20,161 nucleotides of DNA from an uncultured Treponema sp. (GTDB taxonomy: Bacteria; Spirochaetota; Spirochaetia; Treponematales; Treponemataceae): NCBI GenBank assembly GCA_905372265.1, contig CAJPOL010000024.1, positions 1 through 20,161 of the forward strand, written 5' to 3'. The first letter of the stretch is position 1; each line of letters starts with the position of its first letter. Below, piece after piece: positions 1 to 6,136 of the stretch. Below the pieces are notes generated by a model. The model was not told the origin of the DNA and searched no databases. It worked only from the letters and a program-made list of their open reading frames with translations. A program made the translations under genes and the position numbers.

Positions 1-410
1 ATATTTTCAAACGTATAGACGGCTCGATTATACCCTATAGGATCAAATAAACAGATAAAAATGATGTAGCTATCGTTTAACGTCTGATAGGAATACCCCT
101 GATCAAGAAAGGAAACATCAAGTGCTGCCTGATAGTATCGCATTCTTTTGGGTAAGTTATGTTCATTTCCAACTTGCATTTCTATGTCGTAGGATTTACC
201 GGTTTCATCCTTTACCAGTACATCAAGACGGATAGACTTTGCTTCCGAATGAGTTGTAACGGCATTTTGAGATGAAAGATAGGTGATCTTACCGACTTTA
301 CCGGTTAAGAGTAACTCAAGGAACGTTTTGCAAAGTGTTTCATCTTCCATGACTTTACAGAACATAAAATCGTCTGCGATGGTAAGTTCATCAAAAGGCT
401 TTCTTGTCAT
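1..410 (-). CDS. Rpn-family PD-(D/E)XK nuclease / putative transposase, N-terminal part (cut by window edge)
   Basis: Reading the minus strand from an ATG at 410 gives 136 residues with no stop up to the window edge. It begins MTRKPFDELTIADDFMF, a typical opening of the Rpn / 'PD-(D/E)XK nuclease family transposase' proteins that are numerous in treponemes. The nuclease core is visible: D63 in RLDVLV, followed by E77-x-Q79 in YDIEMQ, matching the D...ExQ pattern of the fold. NLPKRMRYYQ at 85-94 and YIIFICLFDP at 115-124 are further family landmarks. A strong ribosome site (GGAGG, 6 nt before the ATG) supports the start. Family members are linked to RecA-independent recombination and DNA cleavage in E. 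coli; a role here is inferred only from family. The C-terminal half lies outside the window, so intactness cannot be judged. Confidence 0.85.
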   Translation of the reverse strand, partial: MTRKPFDELTIADDFMFCKVMEDETLCKTFLELLLTGKVGKITYLSSQNAVTTHSEAKSIRLDVLVKDETGKSYDIEMQVGNEHNLPKRMRYYQAALDVSFLDQGYSYQTLNDSYIIFICLFDPIGYNRAVYTFEN

Positions 411-463
411 CTTCTGCCTCCATACTTCTCTTATATATCACTGGAAGCAGAAATGGCTAAAAA

Positions 464-532
464 CTCTGTGCTCTTAGCGCCCTTTGCGGTTTTATTTTTT
501 ATTAACTGCAGAGCGCGCAGAGACCGCTAAGG
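464..532. repeat. Inverted pair of 9-nt tandem repeat arrays upstream of the Rpn gene
   Basis: Two arrays of about 28 nt face away from each other across a 12-nt AT-rich centre. The left arm (464-491), read on the minus strand, is CGCAAAGGG, CGCTAAGAG, CACAGAG. The right arm (504-532), read on the plus strand, is TGCAGAGCG, CGCAGAGAC, CGCTAAGG. Both follow a 9-nt period with consensus CGCRRAGNN. The arms pair imperfectly with each other. The same kind of array occurs at 19577-19732 beside the other Rpn gene. This one lies 54-122 bp upstream of the Rpn start codon at 410. Function unknown. Confidence 0.7.
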
Positions 533-568
533 TACAGTATCGGCTTCCAATGACTAAGCTGCGCTGAC

Positions 569-597
569 TGGAAACAAACGATAAAGGCTGGTATACT
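569..597 (+). promoter_or_regulatory. Possible extended -10 promoter for the 606 gene
   Basis: TGGTATACT (589-597) is an extended -10 of the TGnTATAAT type, with a weak -35-like TGGAAA (569-574) 17 nt upstream. Transcription would start about 604, almost at the ATG at 606. No Shine-Dalgarno sequence lies between them, which would fit a leaderless or near-leaderless message. Inferred from sequence only. Confidence 0.35.
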
Positions 598-605
598 CGC
601 TCTCA

Positions 606-1799
606 ATGAAACGAAAGCACATTTTTTTACTGTTGCTCTGCGCCGTTATCGGCAGTGCGCTCGCATTTTTTCTTTTGCGGAATAAAAAACCGCTGATTGT
701 TTTTTATGATCTTTCTGATGATACGGTTTACGCTTTTCAGGCAGCATTGAGAGAACAGTGCGCTGATATTGAAAAGACATTTAATTGGGAAATCCTTGAC
801 AATACGGCCGTTTTACAGGACTTTCTTGAGCATAACCGGCATACCGCTTTTATTTTTTCACCCGATCAGCGCTGCTTGTTTGAAGTAAAACATTTATTGG
901 CAGTGCCCGATATGGCAGCCTTTGATCAAGTGCCGTCAACTTTTCGGAACAATTTTTTCGCAGAAGAGAGCGGTTCAAATCTACCCTATGCGTTTCCTTT
1001 GCTCGCGGATCCGGTGAAAGTAGTATATGATACGGAACTTTTTCACCGGCGTGCTATCGCTCCGTATAACTCGCTACAGGATTTTGAACGCATTCTTACT
1101 GTAGACCATATGTCGAATGAGTTTCCATTTGTAACTGCAGGCGGATCGGATGAACAGCTCTTTGCATTTGTTGCAGCGGTAATGGCCATACTTGATGCGG
1201 ATATCAAACCGCAAGAATTTGCCGATTTAGGCAAAACAGCCGATTTGCATGGTTCCTGTCCGGCAGCTTTAAAACTGAGCCTGAATAAACTATGTACATG
1301 GCGGCAGCAAGGGGCTTTGCATCCTGAATGGTTCCGGCTGATTGATCGTGATATTGCTGTTTTTATGGAATTTAAAAACGCCTTGTTTGCAGCGCTGCCG
1401 CTTTCTGCAAGCCGCCGGTTTGACGGACGTTTATCAAATCAATTAACTTCGAGGCAGCTTCCGGTACAGCAAAATCTCAGCGGGCGGAATCTTCCGGCGA
1501 AACTGATTGTATGCGCTCAAACGCAGCAGACTGCGGACAATCCTACAGTTAAAAAGATTCGGGATTGCCTATACACGCAAGCAATGAATGAACTGCTTGC
1601 ACAAAAAACAGGCCTTGCACCGGTCTTTTCAGCGGCAAAGACGCAAGACAGCGAGGCTTCCGCAGGACGATATTGGGCTGCATCTTCAAATAGAATAATT
1701 CCTTTTTTAGGCGATATTGCGTGCCGGACAGCGGCGGAAAAGCAGCAGCTTGCTCAGGCGCTTCGCCGATATTTAGAAGTTGACGGCATCGGCTATTAG
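606..1799 (+). CDS. Membrane-anchored solute-binding-like protein of unknown role
   Basis: This is a 397-residue protein. Residues 1-28 form a short basic start (KRK), a hydrophobic stretch (about 6-24) and a basic RNKK stop. That looks like a signal anchor or a secretion signal; no lipobox cysteine follows, so it is not an obvious lipoprotein. The rest is soluble and should face the periplasm. Residues 127-146 (PYAFPLLADPVKVVYDTELF) and the following loop resemble the hinge region of family 1 extracellular solute-binding proteins, so I suggest that fold with modest confidence. No transporter gene is adjacent. The gene stands alone, ending 349 bp before recA. No Shine-Dalgarno precedes the ATG at 606; see the promoter entry. 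It could equally be a treponeme-specific periplasmic protein with only a distant resemblance. Confidence 0.7.
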   Translation: MKRKHIFLLLLCAVIGSALAFFLLRNKKPLIVFYDLSDDTVYAFQAALREQCADIEKTFNWEILDNTAVLQDFLEHNRHTAFIFSPDQRCLFEVKHLLAVPDMAAFDQVPSTFRNNFFAEESGSNLPYAFPLLADPVKVVYDTELFHRRAIAPYNSLQDFERILTVDHMSNEFPFVTAGGSDEQLFAFVAAVMAILDADIKPQEFADLGKTADLHGSCPAALKLSLNKLCTWRQQGALHPEWFRLIDRDIAVFMEFKNALFAALPLSASRRFDGRLSNQLTSRQLPVQQNLSGRNLPAKLIVCAQTQQTADNPTVKKIRDCLYTQAMNELLAQKTGLAPVFSAAKTQDSEASAGRYWAASSNRIIPFLGDIACRTAAEKQQLAQALRRYLEVDGIGY

Positions 1800-1837
1800 C
1801 CGTGCACCTATCCCGGATGTTGCAAACTCAGCATTCC

Positions 1838-1877
1838 TTTCGGTTACATGCGTCCGAAATCCGCCCTATCATTTTTT
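1838..1877 (+). terminator. Weak candidate terminator after the 606 gene
   Basis: TTTCGG (1838-1843) can pair with CCGAAA (1854-1859), and a run of T follows at about 1871-1877. The stem is only 6 bp and the T run begins roughly 11 nt after it, so this is a poor match to an intrinsic terminator. It is listed because it is the only candidate just past the stop at 1799. Confidence 0.25.
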
Positions 1878-1948
1878 TCATATATATGCTATATTCAGCC
1901 TCTGTAATTTTAGCCGAACGTGCAGGGATTGCATAGTATATATCTGAA

Positions 1949-1996
1949 AACCTCTAAAACCGTTAGCCTACCACCGGCTTGATGTTTCCAGAGGTT
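1949..1996. repeat. Inverted repeat AACCTCT / AGAGGTT
   Basis: AACCTCT (1949-1955) and AGAGGTT (1990-1996) are perfect complements enclosing 34 nt. It is the first of four consecutive hairpins before recA. Its CCTCTAAAA edge is reminiscent of the ATCTCTAAA edge of the element upstream of ftsK, but the interior is different. Confidence 0.45.
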
Positions 1997-2009
1997 CCTA
2001 TTAAGTAAA

Positions 2010-2039
2010 CCTGTTCGGAAACTTGACTTTCAGAACAGG
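2010..2039. repeat. CCTGTTCGGAAAC-family hairpin (copy 1)
   Basis: CCTGTTC-g-GAAA (2010-2021) pairs with TTTC-a-GAACAGG (2028-2039): 11 pairs, one mismatch and a short loop. The left arm with its flank (AAGTAAACCTGTTCGGAAAC, 2004-2023) recurs almost exactly at 6065-6083 after rluB. The core recurs inverted upstream of ftsK. Confidence 0.65.
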
Positions 2040-2057
2040 CTGCTTTGAAGTGCGATG

Positions 2058-2088
2058 TTTTAAGTCGTGCTATTTCAACGACTTAAAA
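2058..2088 (+). promoter_or_regulatory. Perfect 11-bp inverted repeat in the recA leader
   Basis: TTTTAAGTCGT (2058-2068) and ACGACTTAAAA (2078-2088) are exact complements with a 9-nt loop. It lies 60-91 bp before the recA start. It could be an operator (dyad for a dimeric regulator), a leader hairpin in the RNA, or the relic of a terminator. It does not match the LexA boxes I know from other phyla. Confidence 0.5.
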
Positions 2089-2095
2089 CTCGTCA

Positions 2096-2128
2096 GACCG
2101 AGCGATGATGGAGTTATCGCTCGGGTCT
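2096..2128 (+). promoter_or_regulatory. GC-rich hairpin just upstream of the recA ribosome site
   Basis: AGACCGAGCGAT (2096-2107) pairs with ATCGCTCGGGTCT (2116-2128), giving 12 pairs with one bulged G and a 9-nt loop. It ends 8 nt before the Shine-Dalgarno GGGAGG. In the mRNA such a stem so near the ribosome site could protect the 5' end or tune translation. No T run follows, so a terminator is unlikely. Confidence 0.5.
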
Positions 2129-2148
2129 AGTTTATCGGGAGGTCGCCT

Positions 2149-3414
2149 GTGGCAAAAACAAAAGCGGAGATGGGACAAGTAACAAATATTACCGATGCAG
2201 ATGAGAAGCTGAAAGCGCTTGAGGCTGCGCGATTACAAATTGAAAAAGATTTTGGGCAGGGATCGCTGATGAAGCTTGGGGCAAAGGCTGCCGCAAGCGG
2301 AATTGAAGTAATTCCTTCCGGAAGCATTCTGCTGGATGAAGCGCTCGGAATCGGCGGTTACCCGCGCGGCAGAATTATCGAAATCTTCGGCCCCGAATCA
2401 TCGGGGAAAACAACGCTTGCACTGCACGCTGTTGCAGAAGCGCAAAAACAGGGCGGCATTGCGGCTTTTGTCGATGCCGAACATGCGCTTGACCCTCAAT
2501 ATGCTCAGCAGCTCGGCGTCAATATTGATGAACTATGGGTTGCGCAACCCGATGCCGGAGAACAAGCGCTTGAAATCACTGAAAATCTTGTCCGATCGGG
2601 AGCCGTTGATATTATTGTCGTCGATTCGGTCGCCGCCCTCACTCCGCAGGCGGAAATAGACGGTGAAATGGGCGATTCCCACATGGGTTTACAGGCGCGG
2701 TTGATGAGTCAAGCGTTGCGGAAGCTCACTGCGATTATTTCGCGTTCAAAATGCATCATCATTTTTATCAATCAAATCCGTATGAAAATCGGTATTACCT
2801 ACGGAAGCCCCGAAACAACCACCGGCGGCAATGCGCTCAAATTCTATTCTTCCCTCCGTATCGAAGTCCGTAAAGGTGAAGTACTGGGCAAGGGAGAGGA
2901 TGAGGCGTGGGGGCACAAGGTTCGGGTAAAAGTGGTAAAAAACAAAGTTGCGCCTCCTTTCCGCAAAGTTGAGCTTGAAATCCTATTCGGAAAAGGCTTT
3001 TCACCGCACGGCAGCCTACTTGACTGTGCCGTTAAATACGAACTGATCGAAAAGCGGGGAGCATGGTATTCCTACAAGGAAGATAAGATCGGGCAAGGGC
3101 ACGATAATGCCGTAAAATACTTGGAAGATAACCCCGCCGTTGCTATTGACCTTGAAAAAATCCTGCGGACAAAGCTTTTTCCCAATCAAAAGTACGTGTC
3201 GAATTTTGTAACGGCTGGGCAGCCGGAAACGTCCGGTACCGCCGCTGCGTCCGGTTCTCAGGCACAGAAAAGCGCCGATTCTTCTTTAGGAAAGAAATCC
3301 ATGCTTGAGAGAGCGTCAATGGCGGCAGAACCGCAGGCGCCTACGAGAAGCGCCGAACCGCTTCAGAAGCAAAAAACGACTGCCGGATTTGAAAATGAGA
3401 TTGAACTGTTTTAA
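2149..3414 (+). CDS. recA: RecA recombinase
   Basis: RecA forms ATP-dependent filaments on single-stranded DNA and drives strand exchange and recombinational repair in the cytoplasm. The 421-residue product shows the whole RecA core: Walker A GPESSGKTT (81-89), the catalytic glutamate E111 in FVDAEHALD, Walker B DIIVVDS (154-160), and the DNA-binding L2 loop with NQIRMKIGITYGSPETTTGG (208-227). The start is a GTG at 2149, chosen because GGGAGG lies 6 nt upstream and MAKTKAEM gives a normal N-terminus. The protein is longer than the common 340-355 residues because of a low-complexity Ala/Ser/Gln/Lys-rich C-terminal tail from about residue 355. That tail ends in an acidic FENEIELF, comparable in place to the acidic regulatory tail of other RecA proteins. 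It heads a five-gene plus-strand operon; folK begins 21 nt after its stop. Confidence 0.98.
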   Translation: MAKTKAEMGQVTNITDADEKLKALEAARLQIEKDFGQGSLMKLGAKAAASGIEVIPSGSILLDEALGIGGYPRGRIIEIFGPESSGKTTLALHAVAEAQKQGGIAAFVDAEHALDPQYAQQLGVNIDELWVAQPDAGEQALEITENLVRSGAVDIIVVDSVAALTPQAEIDGEMGDSHMGLQARLMSQALRKLTAIISRSKCIIIFINQIRMKIGITYGSPETTTGGNALKFYSSLRIEVRKGEVLGKGEDEAWGHKVRVKVVKNKVAPPFRKVELEILFGKGFSPHGSLLDCAVKYELIEKRGAWYSYKEDKIGQGHDNAVKYLEDNPAVAIDLEKILRTKLFPNQKYVSNFVTAGQPETSGTAAASGSQAQKSADSSLGKKSMLERASMAAEPQAPTRSAEPLQKQKTTAGFENEIELF

Positions 3415-3435
3415 GAGGCGGCGCATCATTTCAGT

Positions 3436-3990
3436 ATGGAAACCGTTATCTTAGGGCTCGGATCAAATAAAGGTGATTCAAAGGCAATCCTTTCAGGCGC
3501 AGTGAGTAGGCTCGCAACGCTATTAGACAGGCTGAACGTATCGTCATTGTACCGGACTGCGCCGCAGGAATATACGGCGCAAGAAGATTTTTATAATCTT
3601 GTTGTTATAGGCTTGTATGCGGGAAGCCCTGCAGAGCTTTTGCAATCGGTGCAGGATATTGAAACGGCATACGGACGGAACAGGACGCTCGAAATCCCTA
3701 AGGGACCGAGGACGCTTGACATCGATATTCTGTTTTTCGGGACGCAGCAGGTACGGCTTTCCGAACCGCCGCTGACCGTTCCCCATCCGGCGGTGCACCG
3801 GCGGGCATTTGTGCTGTTTCCGCTGCTTGAGATCGAACCCGATTACTGCGACCCTATTACCGGTGAGCCGCTCGCCGCAGTTCTTGCAGCGCTGCCCGAT
3901 CAAAGGGTGCGCAAAAGCGGCGCTTTAGCGGCGGCGCCTCTGAGAAAGCCTGCCGAAAGTCAAACCGCGTTTTTTGCCGGCGTCCGCTAA
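3436..3990 (+). CDS. folK: 6-hydroxymethyl-7,8-dihydropterin pyrophosphokinase (HPPK)
   Basis: This enzyme transfers pyrophosphate from ATP to 6-hydroxymethyl-7,8-dihydropterin, the step before dihydropteroate synthase in folate synthesis. The 184-residue product has the family marks in order: LGLGSNKGD (6-14), SLYRTAPQ (37-44), DFYNLVV (51-57), the metal/ATP-binding PRTLDIDILFF (91-101), and PHPAVHRRAFVLFPL (116-130). The remaining 50 or so residues are an Ala/Arg-rich extension beyond the usual 160-residue core. A GAGGCGG ribosome site precedes the ATG. It sits between recA and scpA with gaps of 21 and 27 nt, so it is surely co-transcribed. No other folate gene is in the window, so its pathway partners, if any, are elsewhere. 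Confidence 0.95.
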   Translation: METVILGLGSNKGDSKAILSGAVSRLATLLDRLNVSSLYRTAPQEYTAQEDFYNLVVIGLYAGSPAELLQSVQDIETAYGRNRTLEIPKGPRTLDIDILFFGTQQVRLSEPPLTVPHPAVHRRAFVLFPLLEIEPDYCDPITGEPLAAVLAALPDQRVRKSGALAAAPLRKPAESQTAFFAGVR

Positions 3991-4017
3991 CAGAGGCGCC
4001 GGACACTGGAGGAAGGC

Positions 4018-4785
4018 ATGAGTAGTACAAGTACCGCATCTCAGAACGGCAGCGAAGCCTTAAACGCCTTTAAGGTAAACGATTTTGAAGGGCCGCTTGA
4101 TTTGCTGCTTTTCTTAATCAAAAAGAATGAGGTCAATATTTATGATATTCCTATCGGTGATATAACCGAGCAATATCTTGAATACCTTGATTATGCGGTA
4201 ACGCTTAATCTTGACAGCCTTACGGAATTTTATGAACTGGCCGCTCATCTCGTTTACATAAAAAGCAAGATGCTGCTTCCTATCGAAGTTGATTTGGAAG
4301 ATGAAGATATCGAAGACCCCCGCATAGAGCTGGTCAACAAACTGATTGAGTATCAGCAATTCAAAAAGCTTTCGGTTTTGATGGAAGAAAAAGAAAGCGA
4401 AGCGGAATGGTTTTTTGAACGGAAAAAAATACAGCATGCGCTGCCGTTCGCTGAGGAGAACCTCTGGGAGCGGGTCGATACATGGGAGCTGCTGCGCATT
4501 TTCTCAAAGCTCATGTCCGATTATAATTCTGAGCAAATCCTTGATCTATACGAAGAAGTTTCCGTAAATGAAAAGTTGACGTTAATGACTGAACTATTGG
4601 AGAATCGCGGCGAATGCCTTTTTACCGATTTGATTGTGCGGAAAGGAAACCGGCTTGATATCGTATGCGCTTTTATGGCGCTGCTTGAGGCCGTGAAGTT
4701 CAGAATGGCGAGTATCTGGCAGAACCGTATGTTCGGCGATATTAAGATACGCCCATGGGAAACAGCCCGTAATGATGGAGTATAA
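4018..4785 (+). CDS. scpA: Segregation and condensation protein A (kleisin)
   Basis: ScpA is the kleisin subunit that, with ScpB, bridges the SMC heads in bacterial condensin and helps compact and segregate the nucleoid. The 255-residue product has the typical N-terminal block FEGPLDLLLFLIKKNEVNIY (23-42), followed by IPIGDITEQY and the helical LVYIKSKMLLP that contacts ScpB/SMC. An acidic stretch (VDLEDEDIEDPRIEL) follows, then a C-terminal winged helix with AFMALLEAVKFR, as expected. The length is normal. The ATG at 4018 has GGAGG 5-9 nt upstream. It ends at 4785, one base before the preferred scpB start, which implies translational coupling of the two partner subunits. Confidence 0.97.
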   Translation: MSSTSTASQNGSEALNAFKVNDFEGPLDLLLFLIKKNEVNIYDIPIGDITEQYLEYLDYAVTLNLDSLTEFYELAAHLVYIKSKMLLPIEVDLEDEDIEDPRIELVNKLIEYQQFKKLSVLMEEKESEAEWFFERKKIQHALPFAEENLWERVDTWELLRIFSKLMSDYNSEQILDLYEEVSVNEKLTLMTELLENRGECLFTDLIVRKGNRLDIVCAFMALLEAVKFRMASIWQNRMFGDIKIRPWETARNDGV

Positions 4786-4786
4786 A

Positions 4787-5320
4787 ATGGAAAAAGAAAC
4801 AGCCCTCATCGAAGCGATCCTCTATCTGGAAGGAGAACCGCTTGACGAAGCTGCAATCAGTAAAATTACCGGTTTATCGGGTGATGTAGTAAAAGCAGGC
4901 CTGCAAAACTTACAGGAAGCGTATGCGGAGCCGTCAAGCGGCATAGAAATAACGCAGATGATGGGCGGATGGATTATTACGCCTAAGAAAGAATTTTGGG
5001 ATGTGCTGAAAGATCGGTACGGTAAAAAGAATGATAACCGGCTTTCCCGCGCCGCAATGGAAACGCTTTCAATCATCGCCTACTCTCAGCCGGTTACCCG
5101 CGCCGAAATTGAAGCGATCCGTGGGGTTTCCGCCGATACGATGATAAAGTTGCTGGTTGAAAAAAGTTTAATTAAAGAGGTCGGCAAAAAAGATGTGCCG
5201 GGAAAACCGGTACAGTTCGGTACGACAAAAGAGTTCCTTAAAGTATTCGGCTTAAACAGTATTGCCGACCTCCCCAAGATGGATGAGACGGAACAGGAGC
5301 GGTTTGAACTTGCACGATAG
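4787..5320 (+). CDS. scpB: Segregation and condensation protein B
   Basis: ScpB is a winged-helix protein that dimerises on the ScpA kleisin within the SMC condensin. The 177-residue product shows ETALIEAILYLEGEPL at the start and the diagnostic block ETLSIIAYSQPVTRAEIEAI, followed by RGVSADTMIKLL, a GKPVQFGTT strand and FLKVFGL. I chose the ATG at 4787 because GGAG (4777-4780) lies 6 nt upstream. ATGs at 4772 and 4775 are in frame and would add five or four residues, with a 14 or 11-bp overlap with scpA, but they lack a well-placed ribosome site. The 3' end overlaps the reading frame of rluB. The scpA-scpB pair is a standard bacterial arrangement. Confidence 0.96.
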   Translation: MEKETALIEAILYLEGEPLDEAAISKITGLSGDVVKAGLQNLQEAYAEPSSGIEITQMMGGWIITPKKEFWDVLKDRYGKKNDNRLSRAAMETLSIIAYSQPVTRAEIEAIRGVSADTMIKLLVEKSLIKEVGKKDVPGKPVQFGTTKEFLKVFGLNSIADLPKMDETEQERFELAR

Positions 5321-6053
5321 TACCGGTTTGCAGGAGATGCGGCTGCAAGTATTCCTTGCGCATGCAGGCATTGCTTCACGGCGCGCCTGTGAAAAGATTA
5401 TTGCGGAAGGTCGTGTGTGCGTAAACGGCGCAGTCATCACCGGCATGGGCAGCAAGGTGCGCCCTGACGATACGGTGCTGCTGGACGGAAAACCGGTTAC
5501 GCCGGAGGCATGCCGGCGTTACGTCCTTTTGAATAAGCCGGCCGGTTTTGTCTGTACGCTGTCGGATGAAAAAGGCAGGCCGACCGCTGCAAGCCTTTTG
5601 AAAGACGCCTACAGTGAACGGCTGTACAATATCGGCAGACTTGACATGTTTTCAAGCGGTGCGCTGCTTTTTACGAATGACGGAGATTTTTCCGCACGGA
5701 TTGAGCATCCGTCCGCACAGATTGAAAAAGAATATGTTATTGAAACCTCGCAGGATTTTAATCCCGAACTGCCTGCCCGTTTTGAACGCGGCGTACGGGT
5801 TGACGGCATTTTTTACCGGTGCCGTTCGGCGGTTCCCGTCAACCGCCGGAAATTGAGGATTATACTGGTTGAAGGAAAAAATCGGGAAATCCGCCGCGTA
5901 TTTGAATACTTTAACTGTACGATAAAGCGGCTGGTGCGGATACGGATCGGAAACATAGAACTGGGAGCGCTCAAAGCGGGAACTTTCCGCGATCTCACCG
6001 CAAAAGAACTGCGCACGCTGCTTAACCTGAGCGCTACCGGGCGATCAGGTTAA
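5310..6053 (+). CDS. rluB: RluB/RsuA-type 23S (or 16S) rRNA pseudouridine synthase
   Basis: Enzymes of this family convert a specific uridine in rRNA to pseudouridine. The protein has an N-terminal S4 RNA-binding domain (LQVFLAHAGIASRRACEKII, then EGRVCVNG). The synthase domain follows, starting at YVLLNKPAGFVCT and carrying the catalytic aspartate in GRLDMFSSG (D112 when counted from TTG 5310). FTNDGDFSARIEHP and GKNREIRRVFEYF are the other family motifs. The start is uncertain: TTG at 5310 has AGGAG 10 nt upstream and overlaps scpB by 11 bp; ATG at 5337 begins MRLQVFLAHAG, closest to usual family starts, but its GGAG is directly adjacent. Neighbourhood with scpAB is common for rluB, which supports RluB over RsuA. 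It is the last gene of the recA operon. Confidence 0.93.
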   Translation: MHDSTGLQEMRLQVFLAHAGIASRRACEKIIAEGRVCVNGAVITGMGSKVRPDDTVLLDGKPVTPEACRRYVLLNKPAGFVCTLSDEKGRPTAASLLKDAYSERLYNIGRLDMFSSGALLFTNDGDFSARIEHPSAQIEKEYVIETSQDFNPELPARFERGVRVDGIFYRCRSAVPVNRRKLRIILVEGKNREIRRVFEYFNCTIKRLVRIRIGNIELGALKAGTFRDLTAKELRTLLNLSATGRSG

Positions 6054-6065
6054 AACGCATTTCAA

Positions 6066-6106
6066 AGTAACCTGTTCGGAAACTTCCGTTTCGGAACAGG
6101 TTTACT
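6066..6106. terminator. Strong hairpin between convergent rluB and greA; probable two-way terminator (CCTGTTCGGAAAC copy 2)
   Basis: AGTAACCTGTTC-g-GAAAC (6066-6083) pairs with GTTTC-g-GAACAGG-TTTACT (6088-6106): about 17 pairs with one mismatch, one bulge and a TTCC loop. It lies alone in the 83-bp gap between two convergent genes, where a two-way terminator is expected. There is no clean T run on either side (TTTACT on plus, TTACTTT on minus), so it may stop transcription poorly or act mainly as a 3'-end stabiliser. It belongs to the same repeat family as 2010-2039. Confidence 0.55.
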
Positions 6107-6136
6107 GACCGCCTGCCCTGCCGTACCTATCCCTTT

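Larger units (their letters stand above)
1800..2148 (+). other. Noncoding region ahead of recA, dense in hairpins
   Basis: No convincing ORF was found in these 349 bp. The region holds a weak hairpin at 1838-1859, then AT-rich sequence with several TATA-like stretches (1880-1945), and then four inverted repeats in a row at 1949-1996, 2010-2039, 2058-2088 and 2096-2128. It ends with the recA ribosome site GGGAGG at 2137-2142. I could not settle on one promoter: TTGACT at 2023-2028 is a fair -35, but no good -10 follows at 16-18 nt. Confidence 0.6.

Noticed and set aside
283..477. 64-codon plus-strand frame near the left end
   Set aside because: It is the antisense of the Rpn gene start and of the 9-nt repeats, with no ribosome site and no recognisable motif.
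464..532. The 9-nt arrays as a CRISPR array
   Set aside because: The units are 9 nt, degenerate and without spacers; no cas gene is nearby.
972..981. GGTTCAAATC, resembling a tRNA T-loop
   Set aside because: It lies inside the coding frame of the 606 gene, and no acceptor or anticodon stem can be drawn around it.
2058..2088. The recA dyad as a LexA (SOS) box
   Set aside because: The sequence does not match the SOS boxes I know (CTGT-N8-ACAG, GAAC-N4-GTTC or the Leptospira TTTG-N5-CAAA form), and no lexA gene is in the window.
4772..4786. The ATGs at 4772 and 4775 as the scpB start
   Set aside because: Neither has a well-placed Shine-Dalgarno, whereas the ATG at 4787 has GGAG at 6 nt. Kept only as alternatives.
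5262..5309. Extending rluB upstream to the TTG at 5262
   Set aside because: No ribosome site precedes it, the added residues do not look like an RluB N-terminus, and the overlap with scpB would be 59 bp.
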